A DNA stretch of 64,000 bases. Source: Fragilariopsis cylindrus CCMP1102 (Eukaryota; Bacillariophyta; Bacillariophyceae; Bacillariales; Bacillariaceae). Location of the stretch: contig FMBT01000372.1 of assembly GCA_900095095.1 (NCBI GenBank), positions 62,001 to 126,000 of the forward strand, in the 5' to 3' direction. Below, piece after piece: positions 21,281 through 32,171 of the stretch (position 1 is the stretch's first letter; every line of letters starts with the position of its first letter). A program made the position numbers and the translations under genes. The notes below the pieces were generated by a model. That model was not told the origin of the DNA. It saw only the letters and a list, made by a program, of their open reading frames with translations, and made no database searches.

Positions 21281-21955
21281 ATGAGCAGTGGTACAACTGC
21301 ACGTGTCTTATTCCATCCTACGAATCATATATGGCTTCGAGCCAAACCTTTCGCAAAGAATATGTCATCACAATTGCATCGTTTTCTAGAAATCGGAATC
21401 ACCGAAAGAGGTTTAGATGATATTGGCGATATTCAGAATATAACTTCAGTCCATCGATCTATGAAAAATGATAATAATAGTCCTCAACTTGTTCAACGCG
21501 GTGATGAATTGCTTCAAATACATTTCGATGGTCATACTAGAACCAGTGCAGACGAACTATACCATGCAATATGGGAAACATACTCAGACAAAGTATCGAT
21601 ACAATCTCCTATATCAGGAAGAATAGAAATAGTTGGTGGTGACACTAATACTGACACTGACTCGACGAAAAATATTAATAATATTGATACAATCTTCAAA
21701 TTTATCGAACAAGATGGTATTGACGAAGAAACCGTTTTAATTGAAATAACGACAACTGAAGAGGAATGGAAACATGCATGTCAGCAAGAAAACTCAGATT
21801 TTGTAAATGAAACTGAATACCTAAAGATTATACAGAATATACCACGGGGTCATTTTATGATGGTGACTGATAAGCAGATAATACCATCATCTTGTAATAA
21901 TAGTCTTCTATCTAGTTTTTTAGAAAAAGTTTCTTGCATAATACCATTATTTTAA
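21281..21955 (+). CDS. Glycine-cleavage H-protein-like protein lacking the lipoyl lysine
   Basis: A single-exon frame of 224 residues. HIWLRAKPF, then FLEIGITERGLDDIGDIQNI, and later VQRGDELLQIHF and SPISGRIEIVGG align with the H-protein fold (HEWLR..., VGITEHAQELLGD, ESVKA..., SPVSGEI). In H-proteins the lipoate is on the Lys of E-S-V-K-A. Here the equivalent segment, with identical spacing to the S-P-x-S-G turn, reads W-E-T-Y-S-D-K, so Ser occupies the lipoyl position, with a Lys two residues later. Two insertions, one rich in Asn/Asp and one in Asp/Thr, enlarge the domain. No clear mitochondrial presequence is visible at the first ATG. It is therefore probably not a working lipoyl carrier. 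A regulatory or lipoate-relay role is speculation. Confidence 0.72.
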   Translation: MSSGTTARVLFHPTNHIWLRAKPFAKNMSSQLHRFLEIGITERGLDDIGDIQNITSVHRSMKNDNNSPQLVQRGDELLQIHFDGHTRTSADELYHAIWETYSDKVSIQSPISGRIEIVGGDTNTDTDSTKNINNIDTIFKFIEQDGIDEETVLIEITTTEEEWKHACQQENSDFVNETEYLKIIQNIPRGHFMMVTDKQIIPSSCNNSLLSSFLEKVSCIIPLF

Positions 21956-22129
21956 AATAGATATATAGTTCCATCGATAGCGGACATTTATGAAGTTTGA
22001 TCTGGTCTTTTCCCTTGCGAACAATATCATGTTACTAAAACAAAATCTTCTTCATGCCAAAAAGTGTTGAAAGGACGCACATAGTGACGACGGACGACAA
22101 ATATTGCCAATTCATTGATCCTTTTTTTA

Positions 22130-25100
22130 TTACATGTCTTTCAACATGAACAAAGGATCATTCTGTTCGTCCGTTGAAGGCATATTCTGTTGCCGGACAC
22201 CAGGATTGTTCCCTTGTTGTTGCTGTTGCTGTTGTACATTCATCTGCTGTGGCATCGCCCCCTGAGGCCCGACACCAGCTTGTCCTGCATTTTGCATAGG
22301 TTGTTGTTGCGAATATTGTTGAGGTTGTTGCTGATTCATTTGAGTGTGCGGAAAGAACTGTGGAATCGGTCGCATAGCTTGTTGCTGTTGCTGCTGTGGG
22401 TTTTGACCATAATTAATCTTTTGCTGCTGACCCGGATGCTGCTGATAGTGTTGCTGTTGTTGTTGTTGTTGGTGATGTGATTGTTGCTGCTGTTGTTGCT
22501 GCTGCATCATACGGAACTGATTCATTTGCGGAGTGTTTTGCAATTGCTGCTGTGTGAAAGATCCTCGATGGCCCGTTTGTTGTGGTGCAACCGGTGAAGG
22601 CATAGTATTCATGAATTGGTTATTATATGGATTTGGTTGCTGCTGTGGCACGGGTTGTTGCTGTTGCTGTGTCTGTTGTAGGTTGAACGGTACCGGAGGT
22701 GGAACAGGTTGCTGTTGCTGCGGTTGGGTCGTAATAGGTCTAGGCTGAAATACCTTATCATCCACAGATATCTGCCTTGGTGGTTCTGACGTCCTCTTTC
22801 TTTGCGCAGCTCGAGGTGCGGATGAGGATTCTGATTGTGTCACACTTTTTCTTTTCCTAGCACTTTCAACCCTCGTTGAGTTTGAACTGATTGAATTTCC
22901 AGATGATTTTGAGATTCCCGAATTCAAAAGACTTGTAACGGACTGCCTCTTCTTCGTTACTTTTGTAGAAACAGGAGATGATAAGTTGTCTTTTGCAGTG
23001 GCCGATTTCCTTCGTTGCACCGTAGGCCTCACACCCTGAGTTTTTGGTGCGCTGTATGTATAGCCAATTTTCAACGCCTCGGGTGTGATATTCAGAGGGT
23101 CGTTGCGCGATAAAATAGCTGCAGATAAGTGTGCATGCGTGTTAGTATGTGCATTTTTAATATAATCAACAAAATAAGAAATTTCAATTCTTACCATCTA
23201 TTGGTTTCGCCATGGCAGGATCTGTCTCTGCAAGACTTGTAGCTGTCGCAACAGCCGAAAGAGAACTCTCGAGTGACCTCAAATGGGTACTATTTATCAT
23301 AGAAGCTGCTTGTCTTCCTGGCGCAGAGTAGAGTTCAGAAAGATTATACTGTACAGTGGCTGTCGGGGAGGACATGGAAGAATCATGTCACCTTGAGTAG
23401 CCTGGTCCACGTCAAGTACCAAATGCCAACCTAAAATAAAATGCAGACACAATAACATCGTTTCGTTCCGTTAGGTTTTGTTTTTGTTTCTGTGTATCCT
23501 TATCCTCACCAAGCAATAATAAGATAATACGTACCTGGTTCGGCCCATGCCGAAGATGATGGAACTGAAGGAATATCTTCGTCCGCTGGTCCAACAGGAT
23601 GAGTAGCTAGCAAATAAGACTGTTCAGCATTGATAATCTCGGCCTCGACTTCTTCGTTCGGGACCAACCGAGTGCCATTATGGGTAAATTTAGATTCTAT
23701 TTCATTGCGCATGTTGGTCAGCATTGAAGTGAATGTAGGCCTAAGCACAATTTGTTGTCGTCGCCGGTGCATCTTGTACCAAAGACTTCGTCGGAGGGGT
23801 CCGGGTAGACCAGGTAAGCTCTGAACCCAATTACTTGATGTACTACTGTTTCGCTTTTGGTTCAATTGATCCCTTCTCATATCAGCAGTTAAGCTAAGTA
23901 TATCAATAGTGTCTTTGACCCGGGTTGTTGTGTTTTCTGCCGATTTAGCTTGAACAAGGTTCAATCGACCAGACCTCACATCGTTGATGACAGATCTCAT
24001 ACTTTTAATATTACTGTTTAAATCCAAACTCGTCCGATGTCCATGTTTGTTATTTGTCACTCTCTTGTCAAGCGAAGCTTGCAATTCTGAAAGTTTTGTT
24101 TTTATTGCTATTGATCGCTTGTCTGCATTTTCGATGGCCATTCTGTACTTCATACCTGCATTCACCAATTTACGTGCATCGCTGGGGTTATTCGATGGTG
24201 ATGGCTTCCCATCTAAGTAAGAAAGAGAGAACGTGAGATATTTGTATTTTGAAAATGTAGAGCTGAGCAGCGTTCGTCTGTACCTTATTCGTTATTCGTT
24301 TTCTAGTACATACCTGGTCCAAAGTACCTCGCGTATTTTGTACGAAATGTCTCTAAGCCCAATTTCGTCTTTTCTAATTCCTTCAATGTGTCCTTGAGCT
24401 TCAATCCCAATTCATGTTGCGATTTCTTAATGATGTTTATCTCCTTTTCAGTATCTGAAATACTCGATCTTATTATTGAATCCTTATCTTCCATCTTCTT
24501 TATTTCTTTCATCTCCTTTTCGATGATCGCCTCTGCTCGTTGAGCGGACGCAGTCGCATAACTTGTCCTTAGATCAGTCATCACACATCTAACGTGACCA
24601 CCATTTTGAGCTACTGTATCAGCAAAATTAAGTTTCAAAGAATCACAAGCGTGGGGAATTTCTCCACAGACAATCGACTCGAGAATTTTTCTCGCAGTTA
24701 CACCCCAAGGGAAGAAATATTTTTTATCATCTTCCGTCGAGGGTGTCGGATCAGAACCCTTTTTTCTTGTTCGGGTCAGCCTTCTTTTCTGATAATTCAG
24801 AAAGCCAGATGCCTTCATTGTGGATTTCCACTGATAACTGTCGATTGATTTGGGTAAGCACTCCTTTCCTATGTTTATGCCGAGTCGCTGCCCCAGACGG
24901 CTCGTGGACCGATTCTCTGTTCCAATCTGCAGCTGTTTTAATTGGAGAAACAGGTCTGAGTTCTATTCGTTCTTCCATATCACTTTTTGCTTTCTCGCGA
25001 GCGGATTGTTTATTTTTGCACCGGCGAGTTTCATTGTCCGGAGAGGAGTGTTCAAGTTCTAAGGCCTCGAGTCTATTTGCAATAGATTGCGTGTGTCTTT

Positions 25101-27218
25101 TTAGATAGCGCTGTCGCAGTGATTGAAAACCCGCATACAACCTATTATAAAGACTTTGACGATTAGCATTCAAATCTTGCTTCCGCTTCTCGTATTGCTT
25201 TTCGAGCTTCACCCGTCCCACTTCAAATTCAGTCTTGCACTTATTTACGACGTCATTACCCTTTGTAGAAAACTCGGCCATTTGACGCTGGTGCTTTTGT
25301 CGTAGACGATGGGAGATTTGTTGCCATTCTACAGTTGCTATCTGCTCTGGGATGTGTCTCTGCTGAGAGTGAGTTCGATGCTGCTGATGCAATTTCTGGT
25401 TTTCAGTACTGTGCCTCTTTTGCAGGACTGCTATTCCTTGATCAATCTTGGCTTGATTGCTTCGAGATTTATCCTGGTAGGCCTTCTGTAGACGTAACAC
25501 ATCCTTTTTATACTCTTCTTCAATTTTCATTCTATATCTTTCGATGGTACGCTCTGTACTCTCCTGTTCTCCTGCAGTTGTTGTTTCACAATCAGTTCAA
25601 TTTGACTCTTCCCAGCTGCATCTTCTGCATTGATATTTTTGACAGCGTCGGTTGCCTTATCTCTCTTTTCTTTATTCTGGAATTTTGTGTACGCGGGATC
25701 TTGATCTTCGTGGGGCTGTTCAAAGAACTTCAGCGAATCTTCGAGCTCTTTCTCTAGCATATCTTGGTCATGTGGCATGAAAGAATGGTATTGACTTAGC
25801 AAAGGGACTGGTACAATCATATAATCTACATTTGTCTTGGTACCAGAATGTTTTGAGTTCTTTGATGAATGGATAGTCGTATCTGTCGTCATACCTGAAA
25901 TTTTGATTTTCATAGCTCGTTTCTTTCTCTTTACTGATCGTTTCCTACGAAAGGCTTCAAATGGGTCACTCCCATCATCCTCGCTATCTTCTTCCATTTC
26001 AACACGGACTTCTGCCTTCATACGAATGGCTGTATCGACGATATCTTCGGTCTTATCGACCAAAGAAGACACCACTTCGGCAACGACTTTGTCATCATTC
26101 GTCTGCGCCGCATCAGTAGTATCCTTTTCGTCGACAACCGTATTTTTTTCGTCCAATTGAATGCTGGTGCTTTGAATATCCATCGGTGTCGTTCTTTCCT
26201 TCTCCGTAGACCCTTTAGTATCAGTATCAATATCAACATCAGAAGTATATTCTTTGTTTTCTCGATTATTAGATTTCAAATCAGTGTCACCTGAAAAAGC
26301 ACAACCGTTCTTCGATTCCTCCCCCATTTTCTCGGAATTACACTTTACATCAATTTTATTATTATCAACATCAGAAGGAGGCCTTTGTTTTCTCCGTTAT
26401 TAGATGTCGGATCATCATTTTCACCTGAAGAAGAATCACAACTTTTCTTCGATTCCGCCCCCGTTTTCTCGGAACTACTCTCTACATCAATTGTATTATT
26501 ATTATTATTATTATTAACTTCTTTTGTAATTGACGGGTTTTTCTTCTTCGACACTTTTTTGGATGCCATCAGACGAACTTTTTTTTTCATCTGTTTTATT
26601 AGCAACATCTTTCCCTTTTGCTTTTGCTTCTACTTCTACTTCTACTTCTACTACCGGTGTGTCTTTCTTTTCCCCCATTTCTTCTTCATTTCCCTCCCTT
26701 CAGATTTTTGTTGTTGTTCTGCATATACGATCTCTTGTTTTTGACCATCGTTTGAGTCAGATCCGGCGACGACCTTCCCTGCCTTTTTCTCACGTTCGTC
26801 CTGTTGACTCATATCGTTGTTATCATCTTCTGTGGCCGCCGTGGTTCCCTTTGTTTCGTTTGATAATCCTCCTACACTGTCGTCTTTCTTCCCCTCCTCC
26901 GGCTTTTCCTCGATTTCGTTGTGTTGACTGTTCTTGCTGTTATCTTTTGTGACCACAGCGGTTCCCTTTGTTTCGACTAATGATCCTGCTGCATTAGCCC
27001 TGGCATCTTTCTCTTCCTCCTCTGTCATTTCTGCTGTCACGAAAGAACTGTCGTCTTCCTCCTCCTCCTCCTCCTCCTCTACCTTTTCCCTTACTTTCGC
27101 TCTGTTGACTCTTGTTTTTATAATCGTCTTTAGTGGCCGCCGTGGTTTCCTTTATTTCGATTGATACTCCTCCTACACTAGCACTGTCATCTTTCTCTTT
27201 TTCTCCCTTCTCTGTCAT
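22130..27218 (-). CDS. Long acidic / coiled-coil / Gln-rich protein of unknown function, multi-exon
   Basis: Read on the minus strand, an N-terminal part (27218 to about 26345) carries three diverged acidic repeats of about 50 residues (ETKGTAVVTKDNSKNSQ..., ETKGTTAATEDDNNDMSQ...). Then come a basic SVKRKKRAMK stretch, VPVPLLSQYHSFMPHDQDMLEKELED, and a long coiled coil (KIEEEYKKDVLRLQKAYQ, LEKQYEKRKQDL). A conserved-looking block follows (KKYFFPWGVTARKILESIV, then EKEMKEIKKMEDK and FRTKYARYFGP). Verified introns are 24313..24213 and 23194..23121. Exons 24212..23535 and 23120..22130 are clear; the last is extremely Gln-rich and ends MFLMLKDM-like (LFMLKDM). Frames change near 26585 (a T9 run), about 25570 and about 24760 (an A/T run), which may be sequence errors. 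Whether 27218-26345 belongs to the same transcript is inferred. The composition suggests a nuclear, chromatin or transcription-related scaffold; the family is not recognised. Confidence 0.6.
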
Positions 27219-27832
27219 TTTTGTATTGTCACGAAAGAGTTGTATAAACTCTTTGACTCTGTACAGATGTTATGCTCTTCTCTAAATCGGATGAATTTAT
27301 ATTGATTATTTGCCTCTAGCTGAAAGGCTTGACGACTCGCAGTAATACTTCCGAACTTTCACTTGTACAAAGTCAAGTAGTACCGGTAGCTTACTTCTGT
27401 TTGTACAATGCAAAGATTGAAGTTAACAGTAAAAGGTTGCTTGTTTAATACTGTAGCACATAAATCCGATGTCATTGATTGTGAGCGAAGATCAAGAATA
27501 ATAAAATGTATGTAATCAGTCTGAATTAAAAATCGAACGGATTTAAAATTAAATTTCCTATCTCCCCCAATTTCGATTCCAAGATACTTTTTGTTCTTTG
27601 TAAGCGTTGAGAGATAATTTACTACCATAAAACTAGTATTTGAAGTAGCAGCAGTCATGACACATCCAAACGGTACTTTTCTCGTCTCTATTACATCAAA
27701 ATGTGATAACCATAGCAGCTAGAAACTGAAAGCTTCCTTACTGTTTGTTACTGCCGAAAATCCATCACATCACCACAAAATATTACTCGATCTCATACAA
27801 AGGATTGAAAAAGAAAAGAAAGAAATATATAT
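27219..27832. other. Divergent intergenic region
   Basis: Lies between the start regions of the long minus-strand gene and the plus-strand Tudor-like gene. A 99-codon minus frame (27359-27658) has no conserved character and is probably chance. Confidence 0.45.
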
Positions 27833-28947
27833 ATGAGCGTCAGCAGCAACGAAGATGGTCGTGGTGGTAGCAATAGCAGCTCGGCGATCTGTAAGGAAGA
27901 TGCTCTCGGCAAAAACATTGAACTGGAATTGTCGTCATTCGATGAAGATGGAAATAAAGAATGTCGTATCGGAACGATTACAAGAATGAAAGTTTCTTTT
28001 CCAAACGACGACGTCCCGTCCAATTTCAATTCCAATAAAAACAACCAGTCTTTGTTGGATTATAAGCATTACATTAAATTTGTTGACTATCCAGGTGGTT
28101 GGTATAATTTATCCGAAATGATGGACAAGGATTTGTTTAACAACCGTCGTATGAAATGGCTTCATAATAATAAAGTTGATGATGACGATGATGATAATGA
28201 TGATGATAATGATGATGATGATGATGATGATACAAAAGGAAAAGATCGAAAACCTGCGGCACGTACAATATCAAAAACATCAGTAGCAGCTTCTTCTTCA
28301 GTATCGACCGCGACAAGTAATGGTAACCCGATTCATATCACTCCCGAAAAGAAGAGAAAGCGTTCATCTTCTACTGCCACTACTGCCACTGGTTCTTCTT
28401 CTCTCTGGAAAAGAAGGAGAAGAAGAATGAGGACAAAAACGGAAATCAGGAAAGTGTACATCAACGACACCAACTCCAGCCTCATCTACCCAAGAAAAAA
28501 AAGAAGACAGCACGCAACAACGACGATGATGACAATGCACAACAGGGTACTAATTATCAGGAAGGGAACAATGAAATTAATACCAAAGAATTTGAAGATT
28601 GGTTAAGGAAGTGCAAAAGTACCAGTGGAAAGGAACAACGTCCAATATCTGATTCTAACGCACGATCTGTGTTAAACCGTGTAAAGGATTTAACGTCCGG
28701 ACGTGGAATTGGATATAAAAACTGGCCTGCGGATATACGTTTTTGTGGACCAACTGATTCAATCCGAAAAGGACCAATTACATTAGAATACAATTTACAT
28801 TCTCTATTGCAAGACGCAAAAGAATTCGAAAACAAGCATGGTCGGGATAAAGGTAATGGTTGGTTAGTACAGCATCCAGTCAAGAAATTGATTCTGTATA
28901 AAGATATATCACAGAATGTCGAGAAAAAACCACGTATCATTGAATAG
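27833..28947 (+). CDS. Tudor-like domain protein with acidic/basic linker, frame changes once
   Basis: The start at 27833 (MSVSSNEDGRGG) leads to a compact beta-rich segment, IGTITRMKVSFP and YKHYIKFVDYPGGWYNLSEM. It resembles Tudor/chromo-barrel readers in which the aromatic W-Y-N-L motif closes the barrel. A (GAT)n-encoded poly-Asp tract and a Lys/Arg-rich, nuclear-localisation-like region follow. Near 28400, in a CT/GA-rich simple tract, the frame changes by one. The second frame continues with EKKEKKNEDKNGNQES and then a conserved-looking C-terminus: EFEDWLRKCK, SGRGIGYKNWPADIRFCGPTDSIRKGPITLEYN, and GWLVQHPVKKLILYKDI, ending at 28947. I treat the two parts as one gene. It is probably a chromatin-associated protein, by inference. 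The C-terminal domain is not recognised. Confidence 0.62.
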
Positions 28948-29709
28948 TAGTTGTCTAGTAGAAGAAGGAGGAAAAGAAAAAACGCTACATAATTTAGTAA
29001 GTGGTGTTATATTCTTCAACAAAATAGCTCACAGTATGAATGATTATTCCCCAAAGATAGCGGCGTCGAGGACGAGCCAAGAGTTCGAGCGACAATATTC
29101 GTATATCATACTATGTTATGTGTGCTACATATTTGTTCTATCCCAAAGTGATGTATCCATAGAGAGACACAGAAAGGAAACAAAACTGATGCTTGTGATC
29201 ACAAATACTACCATTTAAATCAATTATAATTAGTGTAGACTAAAGGTCGGTCAATTACGAAATTATCCTTACACATCGATGGAACAGCAAGACTAGTATT
29301 GATAGTTGAGTTGCTATAAAGTATTTCAGTCTCTCGAACGAATACCAAACACAAGTCATGGTATCATAGAAAGATGACCACTGACTTATACACAAAGACC
29401 TTGCTTCACGCAATTCTATGTTGTACAAGATTAATCATAGGCGGGTCGACTGTTGTCTCACTTGTCTTTCTAAGACGTAAGGAGCAGCGCGGCAGCTTTT
29501 AAATGACAAGTTATATATTCTATGTTGTACAATTGTGTGTCGCAATATTTGGATGGCGTTTGTCATAAAACAACATATTGTTTAATTCGTTGGAACTACA
29601 GTAGGTACAGCAGTGGTAAAAATTTCATTACCTCCTGTACACATTATGCGAGGCTTTTGCGCAAAGTTTTTACTGCACAAAAATCCGTCGATATCTGTTA
29701 TTATTATCA
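28948..29709. other. Intergenic, no gene seen
   Basis: Convergent 3' flanks of the Tudor-like gene and the minus-strand coiled-coil gene. The 15-mer ATTCTATGTTGTACA occurs twice, about 110 bp apart (near 29412 and 29518). Otherwise unremarkable. Confidence 0.45.
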
Positions 29710-31702
29710 TTAGTTTTGCTTTCGCTTAGTTGACGAAGAGAAGGTAGGCGGCGCATTGAGCCATACATTATCGTCATCGTTGTCATCATCACTGTCGTCA
29801 CTGTCTTCGAGCTCCTGCAACATCGAAGAGTTCCGGCGGCGCTTTTGACCATTCATCTGTTGAGAAGAATCATCACTCGAATCGTCTTCCCAGATACTAT
29901 TATTATTAGTATTATTATTATTATGACGATTGTTCTTTGTTTGTCTAACGATGCCATGATTACTTGTGGTGGTGTTGCGAAGCAGAGAAGCACCGGGGGC
30001 TCGAAACGATGTTCCTGCTCCTCCAAAATGTCGCGAAGAGCGAACCTTTCCAGATCGATGAGGGAACTGTTGATGTGGTGCTCTTGGTACTGCTGTCTGT
30101 GTCATTGGTATCGCCATCGCCATCACCGATGCCGCCTGCTGTCGATTTCGAAGAGGAGATCGACTACGCCCATCACCATCACCATCATCACCATCATCAT
30201 CCCCGTCACCACTAACAATGCCGCGTTGACGGCTCGTGCTACGACTGTTGTTATTGTTGGTACTTGTATTTGTTGTTGGGGCAGTTGGATCCATTACTGG
30301 ACTAATCGTTCTACTACTAGTGTTAGCCGGTCGTCGATTAGCAGGAGCATATGGATTGTAGGAGATTTTTCTCCTGGTGGCAGCCGTGGCGTTAGTAGTA
30401 GGAATAATAGTAGTATTGCTGGTAGTATAAGTGGCTTTAGCAAGGGCGGAAGCTTGGTTTTGGAGGCCACGCTCGACGTCTGAAAAAAGGAAGAAGAAGA
30501 GAAGAAGGAGGGAAATATCGACGAGGAAATACGCATTCATTGCAGTGAGACTCCACTAAATAACTCAATTTCCTGTAAATAAAACATTAAGATACTGGTA
30601 TTTGTAGCTGGAAAGAAATCACGTGGAACAATAGAAATCAAACAATACGATCGAAGATTAATTGACCCTTCTTGTTTCGTGTTTCTTGCTGCTGCTGCTG
30701 CTGCTGCTACTTACCATTTCGGAATTGTATTGCCGATGTTTGTGCCTCTTTCGTCTGTCGTTTCAAATTCTCGATTTGATCTTGCACGTCACGAATATCT
30801 CGTTGTAAACGTTCGCATTGGGACTGTAAATCTTTCTTTTGTGACTCTCGTTTGTCCTTAGCGTCCTGTAACGCAGATTGTTTATTCTTCTCATCTTGTA
30901 GTAGTTTCTGGTATTTTTCATTACGTACTTCTTGTTCTCGTAATTGTCGCAACATGTCTTGAATTTCTTCATCATCATCATCCTCTTCTTCTTTGTCATT
31001 ATTAATTCTGTTCTTCTTACTATTATTTTCACTATTATCCTCGATGAGGTTCATTGCTAGTAGTAAGGAATCGTCGATTAGTTGGAAGTTCTCATCGTTG
31101 TCGTTTTCATTTTCATTTCCGTCGTCATCGTCGTGACCCCCATCGTCGTCGTCGTTGTTGTCGTCTACTTTGTATCGATTCTTCGAAAGGGTACGAAGAC
31201 GAAGGATCGCATACGCACCAAGAGGAGCGACTGGGGTTGTCAATCCAAAACATTCACCTCGAAGAGATAAATTAGTGACCTTGTCACGAAAGGTCTTACA
31301 CGAAACGAGGAATTTTCTTTGGTCGTCTTCAAATGCTCGTACGGCATTTGCCTCCTTCGATTTGATGAAATCAAGATTTGATTTTGCTAACGTTTCTGAT
31401 CCTTCCGCTTCAATTAAATCTTTTGTCATTAAATCTTCAAGTGTTAGTAATATAGTTTGTTTTTCTAGAATGGCTGTTTCTATTCCCTCGTCTGCTACGG
31501 GACGATCATTATCAGTAATCTTTTCAATTTCTCCCTCAATTGATTCTATTTCAAGTTGTCGTTGCGCGTATTCGCTTCTAGCCTGATCTATACCACGTGA
31601 CAGACTTGAGTACTTCTCCAACAATGACACGACGGGTCTTCCCGCAGCAGTTGCATTGCCATCATTATTGTCGTTACGGATGTCGTCGCCACCCTCTAAC
31701 AT
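29710..31702 (-). CDS. Coiled-coil protein with low-complexity C-terminus, unknown function
   Basis: Exon 1 (31702..30715) and exon 2 (30479..29710) join in phase 1 (donor ATG|GTAAGT, acceptor TTTTTTCAG), giving 585 residues. The N-terminal third is a coiled coil (YSSLSRGIDQARSEYAQRQLEIESIEGEIEKI...), followed by FRDKVTNLSLRGECFGL. An Asp/Asn-rich acidic linker and a second coiled coil (LREQEVRNEKYQKLLQDEKNKQ, CERLQRDIRDVQDQIENLKRQ) come next. Exon 2 is disordered, with RKISYNPYAPANRRP, an Asp/Gly run, GTSFRAPGASLLR and a C-terminal acidic patch followed by KRKQN. The layout (coiled coils, disordered tail with possible SR/SP sites) would fit a cytoskeletal, centrosomal or kinetochore component, but I recognise no family. 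Confidence 0.72.
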
Positions 31703-32171
31703 GATATTTTATTGTTGACGCCGTGGTACTAGCTGTATATTATAACAACTTTATTCCAAAGTAAGATGTTCTAACGTTACTGTGCTATGCTTGAAGTGAT
31801 TGATCATGCAGGTCTTGGAGTGTTAATTCAATCAAGAAAAGGAATCGATTACGATGCGGCGGCGGCGAAAAAAAAATGCTTCTCATAATTTTCAAGCGTG
31901 ACTCGAGTCAGTCACGAATTGCTTGCCTCCACTGATTTTCGAATTTTATTCATGCATAATAATATATGCCTTGGCATTTAATTAGTCAAAATCCATCATA
32001 TCCGATCTTCAAATTGAATACAAACTCGAAAACGACGACGATAGTGATAACCACATCAATATAATGGGAACGCACGTAAAATAACAACAACTTTAAGAGA
32101 CAAGATAGCAAAAGCGAAAAAATAACAAAAATAATCTTTATTACGAAACAAATAGAGAAAAGAAAAAGAAA
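31703..32171. other. Divergent intergenic region
   Basis: Common upstream region of the coiled-coil gene (-) and TRM61 (+). It carries a GTGACTCGAGTCAGTCAC-like imperfect palindrome near 31900. No coding signal. Confidence 0.45.

Noticed and set aside
25546-25571. A 26-nt GT-AG stretch in the long minus-strand gene that would restore frame
   Set aside because: Frame-compatible but far below usual intron length; a missing base is simpler.
27359-27658. 99-codon minus-strand frame
   Set aside because: No conserved motif, no plausible promoter context; probably chance.
29845-30483. 212-codon plus-strand frame rich in Thr/Ile/Ser/Arg
   Set aside because: Antisense to the simple-sequence exon 2 of the coiled-coil gene; composition explained by the repeats.
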